DNA of 52,054 nt from a virus, in the IMG/VR virus record IMGVR_UViG_3300032323_002379, positions 1 through 52,054 of that record. The stretch is one strand, 5' to 3'. The translations under genes were made by a program, and so were the position numbers. The notes beneath the pieces were generated by a model, which worked only from the letters and a program-made list of their open reading frames with translations, was not told where the DNA came from and did not search any database. The number at the start of each line of letters is the position of its first letter. The stretch's first letter is position 1. Shown here in pieces: positions 6,688 through 14,073 of this stretch.

Positions 6688-8625
6688 TTACCAAGTTATT
6701 TTAACGTAAGGAGCACCAGCTCTGGTTTTATCGTCAAGTACGGTATAAGTTAGCGGACCTTGAATACCATTGGCTCCACGATAACCGCCGTAAGCGCCAG
6801 TATCGCCTCCCCTATTAGGTCCACGTAATCCCCCCGGATAACCACCACCTCCACCACCTCCACCACCACCGTCACCAGATTTGACTTGTCCGGTATCGCC
6901 GTTAACAGAAGTACCCACGGCAACTTGTGTTGTAAGTAAATTTCTTAAATTAAACAAAGTAGTAGTATTAGTGTTATTTGTTATAGTACAAGCTACGCCT
7001 GCAGCCACTCCCCAATCAGATACCACAACTCTTATTACATGATCCCCGGCAGGCAGTGATCGTACCACTGAGCTTGTTGAAGTAAAACTGGATGTTTCCC
7101 CTACCAAAGAACCATTAACATAGACCGCAGCATAATTATCCCCAGAAAAATTAAAATAATAGTTTCCAGTATACGGAGCAGTAAAAGTTCTGTATATATT
7201 GTAAGCTGTATTCAATTGATAATGTTTAGGCATTACAGCGTTGTTATTCATAAACGAAGACCATCGTCCGTCTAACGAAACCGCAACAAGAAATCCTCCT
7301 TCGCCAATTCCGGTGTTTCCTGCTAGTCCTAGGCTTCTATTTCCGCCGCCGCCTCCGCCGCCGCCTCCACCACCAAAAATATAAGTTGATGGTGGTGACA
7401 ATAGGCTATTTTTAATTCCCACAATGGTGGCGGCTCCACCGCCACCACCACCACCAGACCAACCACTTGTACCGGCTCTTCCGCCGGCACCGCCATTACC
7501 AAAGCCAAAAGAATTAGTCCCCCCGGCGCCGCCTGGTGAGCCGCCAGCACCTGGTGTAGTTGCACCTACTGATCCGCGGCCACCAATGGCAACTTGTAAC
7601 ACTTGCGGGTACGGAATAGTAGCCGATATTTTATAAAAGGCACCGTCGCCGCCAGCGCCGCCAGCTGCCGAATCGTTACCGCCCGCGGCACCTTCTGCCC
7701 CTTGAATTTCTAATTCTACATCGTTTAATAATCCAATTGGTACTTGCCATGTGCCATCAGTAGTAAACGTAATGCTGCCATGAGGAACTACTAGTAAATT
7801 GACAGGAATATTAATAGTGCCATCGACGCTGTCACTTACAATTCTTAAAGTATCAGAGTTGGCTCCGTATGAAGTTTTAAAAGATTCAGCTACGCTAACA
7901 CGATAGCTTCTAAAAGTCCCAGGGTCTACAGTTAAAAATAGCGAGTTTGAAATTCCCTGGGTGTCGTTTATTACACTGATTCTGCTAGAAACTCCTGCAA
8001 AACTAGAGATAGTTAGTGGCCCGTTACCGTTATTATATATTCGCACAGTAGCCACAGTGGTAGGCCCATTTTGATCGTGTCGTAAACTAAGACTAGTAAC
8101 ATCTGCCAATGCTTTTGAGAATAAAGGTATTGTTTCGCAAGACAAAGCAATAGTGATCGTTTCGTCACCAAGAGCACCTTTGTTTGTTTGAAGTACGATA
8201 GATCCTGTATCTGACCCTACATCTTTACCTAGTATTTGTGCAGTGAAACTTTTGGTCGCGCCAGGATTTATTCTGTAAGGAAGACTTGCGCCTAGTGCAG
8301 AATAATCAGTAATGATTTCAAATTTACTACTTGTACTTGATGTAGTAGAATTTATAGTCAATACTTCGTCACCGGTATTGGTAATTGTTATTGTTTCAAC
8401 TTTAGATCTAAAGGTTGTGTAAGTATCAAAGGTTAAACTAGAAACATTCAAATTGATTACAGCATTTGGAGTAGGGAAAACTCTAATCCATTGTGTTCCA
8501 CTTTTTATATATGCTATTTGAACCTCGGCCCACGTGGCACCGTTCTTGAGGAACAGTTGCTTTAGCGGATTTTGCTCACCGTCGTCTTTGACAGTAACAT
8601 ATCCGTAACCAAGAATATTTGCCAT
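6688..8625 (-). CDS. Glycine-rich tail-tip adhesin with beta-sandwich repeats
   Basis: This 645-residue protein has three regions. Residues ~1-60 (NILGYGYVTVKDDGEQNPL, then IRVFP) form an anchor unlike families A and B. Residues ~60-275 contain two beta-sandwich repeats with an ASPM-SPD-2-Hydin/Ig-like look (VETITITNTGDEVLTI, TVATVRIYNNGNGPLTI). Residues ~310-645 are very glycine-rich, with blocks of up to twelve glycines, and enclose a PA14-like insert (YRTFTAPYTGNYYFNFSGD). Polyglycine-rich adhesins are known in T-even phages such as S16 gp38, where glycine strands form a polyglycine-II sandwich and loops bind receptor. Glycine blocks separated by variable loops suggest the same design. One base separates it from the preceding family A fibre, so co-translation is likely. 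Confidence 0.7.
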   Translation of the reverse strand: MANILGYGYVTVKDDGEQNPLKQLFLKNGATWAEVQIAYIKSGTQWIRVFPTPNAVINLNVSSLTFDTYTTFRSKVETITITNTGDEVLTINSTTSSTSSKFEIITDYSALGASLPYRINPGATKSFTAQILGKDVGSDTGSIVLQTNKGALGDETITIALSCETIPLFSKALADVTSLSLRHDQNGPTTVATVRIYNNGNGPLTISSFAGVSSRISVINDTQGISNSLFLTVDPGTFRSYRVSVAESFKTSYGANSDTLRIVSDSVDGTINIPVNLLVVPHGSITFTTDGTWQVPIGLLNDVELEIQGAEGAAGGNDSAAGGAGGDGAFYKISATIPYPQVLQVAIGGRGSVGATTPGAGGSPGGAGGTNSFGFGNGGAGGRAGTSGWSGGGGGGGAATIVGIKNSLLSPPSTYIFGGGGGGGGGGGNRSLGLAGNTGIGEGGFLVAVSLDGRWSSFMNNNAVMPKHYQLNTAYNIYRTFTAPYTGNYYFNFSGDNYAAVYVNGSLVGETSSFTSTSSVVRSLPAGDHVIRVVVSDWGVAAGVACTITNNTNTTTLFNLRNLLTTQVAVGTSVNGDTGQVKSGDGGGGGGGGGGYPGGLRGPNRGGDTGAYGGYRGANGIQGPLTYTVLDDKTRAGAPYVKITW

Positions 8626-8626
8626 T

Positions 8627-9742
8627 TTAGATTACAAACCATATGTCGCCGTTGGCGCCATCGCCGGATGTTGGTAAAGAAGTTGAAACAAATTTATTAC
8701 TGCCTTTCCATAATCCGTTATCTGCTTCGGCAATTGCGCTTTTAACAAAAGCCGTGGTAGCTATTCTTGTAGAGTCGTCGGCAGTCGACGGTGTTGTAGA
8801 TAAAGGTGTACCTGTTAAAGTGGGACTAGCAATATTTGCTTTGAGATTATCTAGCGACAATAATGTACTATGTTGCGTAGCTGCATTGGCTGTTAAGACG
8901 GCCAAACTTGCATTAATTGCAGCAACGTTTGTGGCCAGCTTGGTGTCGACCCCACTGCTAGATAAATCTACATAACGTTTGGTGGCTATGCCTAAATCGT
9001 TAGTTGGTTGACCTGCTACAGTAATCAGGCCTGTGGTAGCATTGATATTGAGAGCCGAAGTAATTGTTCCGTTTACATTGACCTGTAATGTCACATTGCC
9101 AATATTGGCACCATTGGTAATCAGTATGCTGCCACCGGTTGACTTGGAAATACTAAATTGTGTGCTAGCCCCGTTATTGTAATTATATCCAGGTCGAATT
9201 GTTGGGTATCCAGAAATTGCGACGTTTGGTGTGAATTCTGAATCTTGACTTGTTATTGATGTACGAACATTGGATACAAAATTTGTAATAACCAAATGTT
9301 TTGTACCGGTAGTATCAAATACGGTTTCTACTAAAGATCCTGTACGACCATCCAGTTTACTGAATGCAGGGCCCACTAACTGCCAAGCGGTGCCGTCGTA
9401 AACTTTCAATTGATCGTTAGCGGTATCCCACCATGAATCTCCAGCTATAGCCCCAGTAGGTGCAGTTGCACTTACTGCCGAGCCAATACTTTTAAAAGAA
9501 GCGCCGTCATAAACTTTTAGTTTTGCTGTGCTAGTATCATACCACAACTGCCCGACTAGTGGTGCGGTCGGAGCAGTATTATTTGCCCCGCTTTCTAACA
9601 ATCTTATAAAATTTTCTTGTTGTAATTCGCCGTATCCGGGGTAATTTTTTCCAATTAAAAATAGACTGGTTGTGGTATCTAGTGTACCATCAGCTAGAAT
9701 CATCAATTGTTGACCATTTGTTTTGTTAATTACGTAGGCCAT
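8627..9742 (-). CDS. Tail fibre, anchor family A, short form
   Basis: This 371-residue fibre opens with the family A anchor (LFLIGKNYPGYGELQQEN, VGQLWYDTS, GDSWWDTANDQLKVYDG). Its middle has LGIATKRYVDLSSS and an alanine-rich coiled segment (KLATNVAAINASLAVL), followed by TRIATTAFVKSAIAE. It ends soon afterwards with NGLWKGSNKFVSTSLPTSGDG and IWFVI, so it lacks both the collar and chaperone domains of its paralogues. It may be a stem that binds the glycine-rich protein encoded directly downstream (one-base gap), comparable to a fibre and its detachable tip. Truncation of an ancestral longer fibre is the alternative. The Shine-Dalgarno AGGA precedes ATG 9742. Confidence 0.7.
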   Translation of the reverse strand: MAYVINKTNGQQLMILADGTLDTTTSLFLIGKNYPGYGELQQENFIRLLESGANNTAPTAPLVGQLWYDTSTAKLKVYDGASFKSIGSAVSATAPTGAIAGDSWWDTANDQLKVYDGTAWQLVGPAFSKLDGRTGSLVETVFDTTGTKHLVITNFVSNVRTSITSQDSEFTPNVAISGYPTIRPGYNYNNGASTQFSISKSTGGSILITNGANIGNVTLQVNVNGTITSALNINATTGLITVAGQPTNDLGIATKRYVDLSSSGVDTKLATNVAAINASLAVLTANAATQHSTLLSLDNLKANIASPTLTGTPLSTTPSTADDSTRIATTAFVKSAIAEADNGLWKGSNKFVSTSLPTSGDGANGDIWFVI

Positions 9743-9746
9743 TATA

Positions 9747-10436
9747 TTATCCTATAAAACTTAAATTAGTCAATGTTTGAATACGTACAGTATAATCAAT
9801 TTGAATTAGTCTGTTTAAACTTTTTTGCACTGGGTGAAATACCACGTGTGTTAGCAATTTACCTGTTGTTGATAAACCGGCAGTGCCGTCTGTGCTGCGA
9901 GCTTTTAATCCCAGCTCATCAAATACAAAAGCATCTTCTAAATTTTGACTGTTATCAAATGCACTTTGCCCGGCAGGCTCGCCGTAGTCTAGTAGACAGC
10001 TGATTACTAAATCACTGAACACTTGCCCGGGTACATGTCTGACTTCAATTCTGTTTCTAATAGGATCAGTATTGGCTGTGGCTGTGTCGTCGACAATTTT
10101 TGCAAAGGTTGGGTTATACAGATTGGCATTTTGTGTATTAGTGTTTGAAGGCAAATAATTAATAACACCAGTTGGATCTACACTGGTTCCACCGTTACCA
10201 AAGTGCATTTCGTAAATGTAATTTTGTCCTTTGTTGGCCAAACTGAATGCAATAGCTTCTGAAATATTTTCGTAGTGAATGGCATTTCTTTTATCAATGT
10301 AAACTTCGCCAGATTCTGGATCAAAGATCTTGATGTGTCCTTGCACATGAATACCACTGGTTTCGTCGGGCTTCTTTTGTACAATATCTTGGGTTTTTTC
10401 TTCCATAGTTTTATCCGTATTATCGTTATTTATCAT
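9747..10436 (-). CDS. Putative virion structural protein
   Basis: This 229-residue protein has a polar, lysine-rich N-terminus (NNDNTDKTMEEKTQD) then a beta-rich body: HIKIFDPESGEVYIDKRNAIH, YIYEMHFGNGGTSVDPTG, and a C-terminus IQIDYTVRIQTLTNLSFIG. Related proteins occur in tail regions of T4-like aquatic phages, and the position between two fibre families suggests a connector or fibre-attachment role; both are inferences. Two starts are possible. ATG 10436 has AGGA 8 bases before it; ATG 10406 (MEEKTQD) has GGAT before it and would suit transcription from the GATAAATA motif at 10427-10434. The stop is followed four bases later by the next start. No signal or membrane segment. Confidence 0.65.
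   Translation of the reverse strand: MINNDNTDKTMEEKTQDIVQKKPDETSGIHVQGHIKIFDPESGEVYIDKRNAIHYENISEAIAFSLANKGQNYIYEMHFGNGGTSVDPTGVINYLPSNTNTQNANLYNPTFAKIVDDTATANTDPIRNRIEVRHVPGQVFSDLVISCLLDYGEPAGQSAFDNSQNLEDAFVFDELGLKARSTDGTAGLSTTGKLLTHVVFHPVQKSLNRLIQIDYTVRIQTLTNLSFIG
10427..10434 (-). promoter_or_regulatory. Candidate late promoter (GATAAATA) overlapping an annotated start
   Basis: The minus strand reads GATAAATA, starting within the ATG at 10436. If used, transcripts would begin near 10420 and favour the internal ATG at 10406, which has its own GGAT ribosome site. It could be chance, since AT-rich codons (ATA AAT AAC) can create the motif. Confidence 0.3.
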
Positions 10437-11848
10437 GATTTTAATCCTGATTTAATATGATCTAATTCTTGTTTGAGTTCAACTATAGCAGCGAAAGCTA
10501 GCGCAGATAGTTTTTCATAATCAACAGCTAGACTTCCATCTTCTCGAGTTCGCACAGCCTGCGGGAACACTCGTTGTACGTCTTGTCCAATTACACCAAA
10601 ATCAGATTTTCTAACAAAATATCCATCGGCACCACCGTGTGCAGCTATAAATTCGTCGGTCCAATCAAACAGTTTTCCACCAATGTCCGATACCTTAGAT
10701 AACGCATCAGGAATCGGCTGCACATTTTCTTTATATTTGGCATCAGAGCTGAAATAAGCTGTGATATTGTTAGTAGCTCTAATTTCGCCGGTGGTACCCG
10801 AAGCTGCTGTTCCTACTCCAAAACTGCCAAACTGTACACTGCTAGTGGTTGCAATATTCTGCGGTAAACTGAGTCCAATATTTCCTTGTGAAACGTTGGC
10901 AGTGATTTGATTAGCTGTTCCTGTTACAGACACTACACCAGCTGCTAACGTCACACTACTGCCTAAACTGACCAAACTACCATTTACTGTGATTGAACTG
11001 TTTACCAATGCTGAATTTGGAATGTTTGTCAACAGGGCACCAGATCCTTGGAAACTGGTAAATGTGGCTTTTGTACCTGCGACATTACCTGTACTAACGT
11101 TGCCGGTTACTACAGCCGAACCAACCGTGGCTGCAACTGCTGACAAGCTTTGAATGTTAGCAGTGGTAATATTTGCTAGTGTAAGGAATGATCTGCTGGC
11201 ATTTAGATTGCCGCCAACATGAATGTTTCCGCCTACGCCCAGACCACCTGCTCCAGCAACCACAATGGCACCTGTGGTGGCATTGATGCTTAATGTTTCA
11301 ACTGCTGCTACCAAATTGCCATGCACCCTGGTAGTTGATTCTAAGACACTTGGTCCTACCACGTACAGCTGATTGCCTACTCTGGTATTGCCTGACCCTA
11401 CCAAGGTGTTTGTGATTACTAGATTGCCCGCGGCAATGTTACCGGTATTGGTTAACAAGTAGGAAGCCACGTTGGCATTGCTATAAGCTGGAGGTATTCC
11501 AGTTAAAAATCTGCCGTCACCTATTATAAACGGTGCATAAACGTTGCCGGATAAATTTACATTTGTGCCGGTGATGTTGCCCAAGCACACCAAAGATGCG
11601 AGACTTCCTACCTGTGTTATTCCGGCTTGTGTTTCGGGCGACAGTGTGCCAAAATAGCTGCCAGCAGTGACAAAATTGGGCGCTGTGACATTACCGGTTA
11701 CATTTAATGATGTTAAGCTACCACTTACAAAATCTCTTATTGCACTGGCTTCAATTTTTTGCGTGACGTTGGCATTTTCAACCGGAATTTGTGTTGTAGC
11801 CGATAAGCTTGTAATAAGCGGTAATTGTCCTATTTCGATTGATGCCAT
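10433..11848 (-). CDS. Tail fibre, anchor family B, with peptidase S74 chaperone
   Basis: This 471-residue fibre starts with anchor family B (SIEIGQLPLITSLSATTQIP, ENANVTQKIEAS), shared with the next two upstream genes. A long beta-helical middle is rich in VTGNVT, GNIT and GNLV triplets, as in cyanophage-type fibres. The C-terminal ~115 residues are a peptidase S74 intramolecular chaperone: YFSSDAKYKENVQPI, then FDWTDEF, FGVIGQDVQRVFPQAV, and a final helix YEKLSALAFAAIVELKQEL. The serine in SSDAKYKEN matches the conserved Ser-Asp cleavage site of endosialidase-type chaperones. This predicts trimerisation followed by self-cleavage. It overlaps the next start by four bases. Confidence 0.85.
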   Translation of the reverse strand: MASIEIGQLPLITSLSATTQIPVENANVTQKIEASAIRDFVSGSLTSLNVTGNVTAPNFVTAGSYFGTLSPETQAGITQVGSLASLVCLGNITGTNVNLSGNVYAPFIIGDGRFLTGIPPAYSNANVASYLLTNTGNIAAGNLVITNTLVGSGNTRVGNQLYVVGPSVLESTTRVHGNLVAAVETLSINATTGAIVVAGAGGLGVGGNIHVGGNLNASRSFLTLANITTANIQSLSAVAATVGSAVVTGNVSTGNVAGTKATFTSFQGSGALLTNIPNSALVNSSITVNGSLVSLGSSVTLAAGVVSVTGTANQITANVSQGNIGLSLPQNIATTSSVQFGSFGVGTAASGTTGEIRATNNITAYFSSDAKYKENVQPIPDALSKVSDIGGKLFDWTDEFIAAHGGADGYFVRKSDFGVIGQDVQRVFPQAVRTREDGSLAVDYEKLSALAFAAIVELKQELDHIKSGLKS

Positions 11849-11857
11849 TTTTTATCC

Positions 11858-14068
11858 TTAGTATTCCACAACAACTACGCCAGCGCTACCATTGCCTCCG
11901 GGAACCCCGCTTTCATCCGATCCACCACCTCCGCCACCACCATAAGCTCGTGCGTCACGATTGGTAAAATAAGTGCCGCCGCCACCAAAAAAACTACATC
12001 CTCCCGTGCCAATCGCACCCGGACCTCCTGCAAAATTTAAGTTTCCGCCACTACCTATCCCTCCGGTTCCGTTTATGCCAGTTCCGTAGGCAGTTCCTGC
12101 GCCGCCCGTAGCAGAACAAAATGCACCAAAAGACGACGTACCCCCTGTACCACCCGCACTTCCAGCTAAATTACCCCCAGCCCCTCCGCCACCCACAGTC
12201 ACGGCCACTGTACCGCCGGGAGTAAGACCACTTATGATTCTTATCGCTGTACCACCGGCACCGGCAGCTCCATAATTCATCGCGCTTCCACCACCACCGC
12301 CACCAACAACTGTAACTTTAACTTTGGTAACACCAGCGGGTACTGTAAACGTGCCGCTGCTAGTAAACACCTGCATGTTGCTGAATCCGCTTAACACCGT
12401 GCCCACGGCCGCAGAAACAAATGCTGTTGTGGCTATCTGTGTGTTCGCAGTACCAGATGCCGCTGTTGGTGCTGTTGGAGTTCCTGTAAGTGCCGGACTT
12501 GCCAAATTGGCCTTATAAGTCAATGCTGCTATTTCTGTTGCAACAAAAGCTGTTGTTGCTACATGTGTATTTGCTGTAGTAGCTGGCATGGTTGTAGATA
12601 TCAATCTACCACCTACGTGTAAATTGCCACTGATGCCGGCACCACCGACCACTACTAGCGCACCAGTTGTGGTAGATACACTTGCATTGCCCGAGGCTGC
12701 TACTATATTACCACCAGCAATAATATTTCCTACAGTTGCCATGTAGTTAATAGGATTATTAATTGACACGGCATCTGTCATCTTCTGAATGTAATATAAT
12801 GCGTAATACGGAGGCAAGTTTCTATTACTTGCAGTTACACCTTCTGTGCTTAGTGTAGTTGATGTAACTACGGTTCCCGACGGTGTTCCAGCAGTTTGAG
12901 CGTTGATTGTTATAGCTGTGGCTACAATATTGGTCCATGCGTCTACTCCAGGCCCCCCAGCATTGCCAATTCTCCAGCCTGTGCCCATATTACCATTATC
13001 GCCATATCTATTATTGAGCCCAGGCTCACCTCCAGAACCAGTTAGGTGTCTATGTCCAGGATCTGTAACGCCATGGCTGTGCGTAGGCAACGCACTACCA
13101 GTAAATGTACTTGTGCTAGTTGCAGTATGAGTATGCGAAGGTATTATTGCATCAGCTGATCCGCCTGTGGTACCCGGGTTGTACAAACTACCGGCCCCAA
13201 CTACGAATCTATCTCTTAAATCAACAGTTCCATTTGTGCCATCGGCGATTTGCCACCCGTCAGGTACAGTAGCCAGTGCCCCGCTCCATAGAGCAATAGT
13301 TCCAATCGGCATGCCAATGTTTAATGTATTAAGTGTACTGTTGACCGGTACGCTTGTAATGTTTGTTACACGGCCTTTGGTATCTACCGTAATCTGCGGT
13401 ACATTAATGGCGCCACCGTAGGTGCCTGCTGTAACGCCGGTAGTAGTTAAATTCAATCCAGGTGTACCAGATACGGTATTTGCTGTGATTTCTGCGGTAT
13501 TGCTAATTAGTGTCTGTGCCGGAAAAGATATGGCGATGTTACTGACTGCTAGTATTCTACCTTTAGCATCTACAGTCAATCGAGGGACTATGGTGGAATT
13601 ACCAAATGTACCTGTATCGGTATTAACTGTTCTTAAGTTCGCAGTAAGAGAACTATTATTACCACCAATGATAATATCAGTAGCCACTACATTAGCGAAT
13701 GTGCTTGTGGTCGTAAGTCCGTTAGTGGTTGCATCTGCGACCGCTGCACGACTGGCGTATAAGTTAGGAACCTGAGTAGTACTTGTCACAGACAACGGAG
13801 CAGTACCTGTGCCAACTGTGCTGGTCAATTGTCCAGCAGTTGCAATTTGCCCGGTACTTCTAATCTCTGATGCAAATACTGCGCCCGCGGTGACCAAATT
13901 GGCTGCTGTTACATTGCCCACGGAATTTAAAAAATCTAACGTAGTTACATAGGCCCTGATAGTAGACGCTTCAATTTTTTGAGTAATGTTGCCATTTTCA
14001 ACCGGTATAGCTGTAGTACCTACTAGGCTTGTAGTTAACGGTAGTTGACCTATTTCAATTTGTGCCAT
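11858..14068 (-). CDS. Tail fibre, anchor family B, collar domain plus glycine-rich tip
   Basis: This 736-residue protein has anchor family B (QIEIGQLPLTTSLVGTTAIP) and a long repeat-rich shaft (LYASRAAVADATTNGL, VPRLTVDAKGRI, VPQITVDTKGRVTN). Around residues 250-430 lies a gp12-type collar domain (IGTIALWSGALATVPDGW, then TVDLRDRFVVGAG, SHTHTATSTSTFTG, THSHGVTDPGHRH). A helical stretch (HVATTAFVATEIAALTY) follows, then a glycine-rich C-terminus of ~140 residues beginning TKVKVTVVGGGGGG. It thus joins the gp12-like collar to a polyglycine adhesin tip. Its first ~480 residues are closely similar to the gene immediately upstream, so the pair arose by tandem duplication. AAGGA precedes the next fibre in the operon. 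Confidence 0.8.
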   Translation of the reverse strand: MAQIEIGQLPLTTSLVGTTAIPVENGNITQKIEASTIRAYVTTLDFLNSVGNVTAANLVTAGAVFASEIRSTGQIATAGQLTSTVGTGTAPLSVTSTTQVPNLYASRAAVADATTNGLTTTSTFANVVATDIIIGGNNSSLTANLRTVNTDTGTFGNSTIVPRLTVDAKGRILAVSNIAISFPAQTLISNTAEITANTVSGTPGLNLTTTGVTAGTYGGAINVPQITVDTKGRVTNITSVPVNSTLNTLNIGMPIGTIALWSGALATVPDGWQIADGTNGTVDLRDRFVVGAGSLYNPGTTGGSADAIIPSHTHTATSTSTFTGSALPTHSHGVTDPGHRHLTGSGGEPGLNNRYGDNGNMGTGWRIGNAGGPGVDAWTNIVATAITINAQTAGTPSGTVVTSTTLSTEGVTASNRNLPPYYALYYIQKMTDAVSINNPINYMATVGNIIAGGNIVAASGNASVSTTTGALVVVGGAGISGNLHVGGRLISTTMPATTANTHVATTAFVATEIAALTYKANLASPALTGTPTAPTAASGTANTQIATTAFVSAAVGTVLSGFSNMQVFTSSGTFTVPAGVTKVKVTVVGGGGGGSAMNYGAAGAGGTAIRIISGLTPGGTVAVTVGGGGAGGNLAGSAGGTGGTSSFGAFCSATGGAGTAYGTGINGTGGIGSGGNLNFAGGPGAIGTGGCSFFGGGGTYFTNRDARAYGGGGGGGSDESGVPGGNGSAGVVVVEY
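12620..14068 (-). repeat. Copy 1 of a tandem fibre-gene duplication
   Basis: The DNA coding for the anchor, shaft, collar and post-collar part of this fibre aligns with 14660-16074 over its whole length, e.g. at ~12640-12770 versus ~14690-14810 where the two encode the same residues with scattered base changes. Boundaries are approximate, judged by eye. Confidence 0.7.
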
Positions 14069-14073
14069 TGTTG

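Noticed and set aside
7329-7565. Alternative-frame ORFs through the glycine-rich adhesin (both strands)
   Set aside because: Low-complexity GGN codons keep every frame open; the products are alternate readings of the same repeat (e.g. poly-P, poly-A/E/V).
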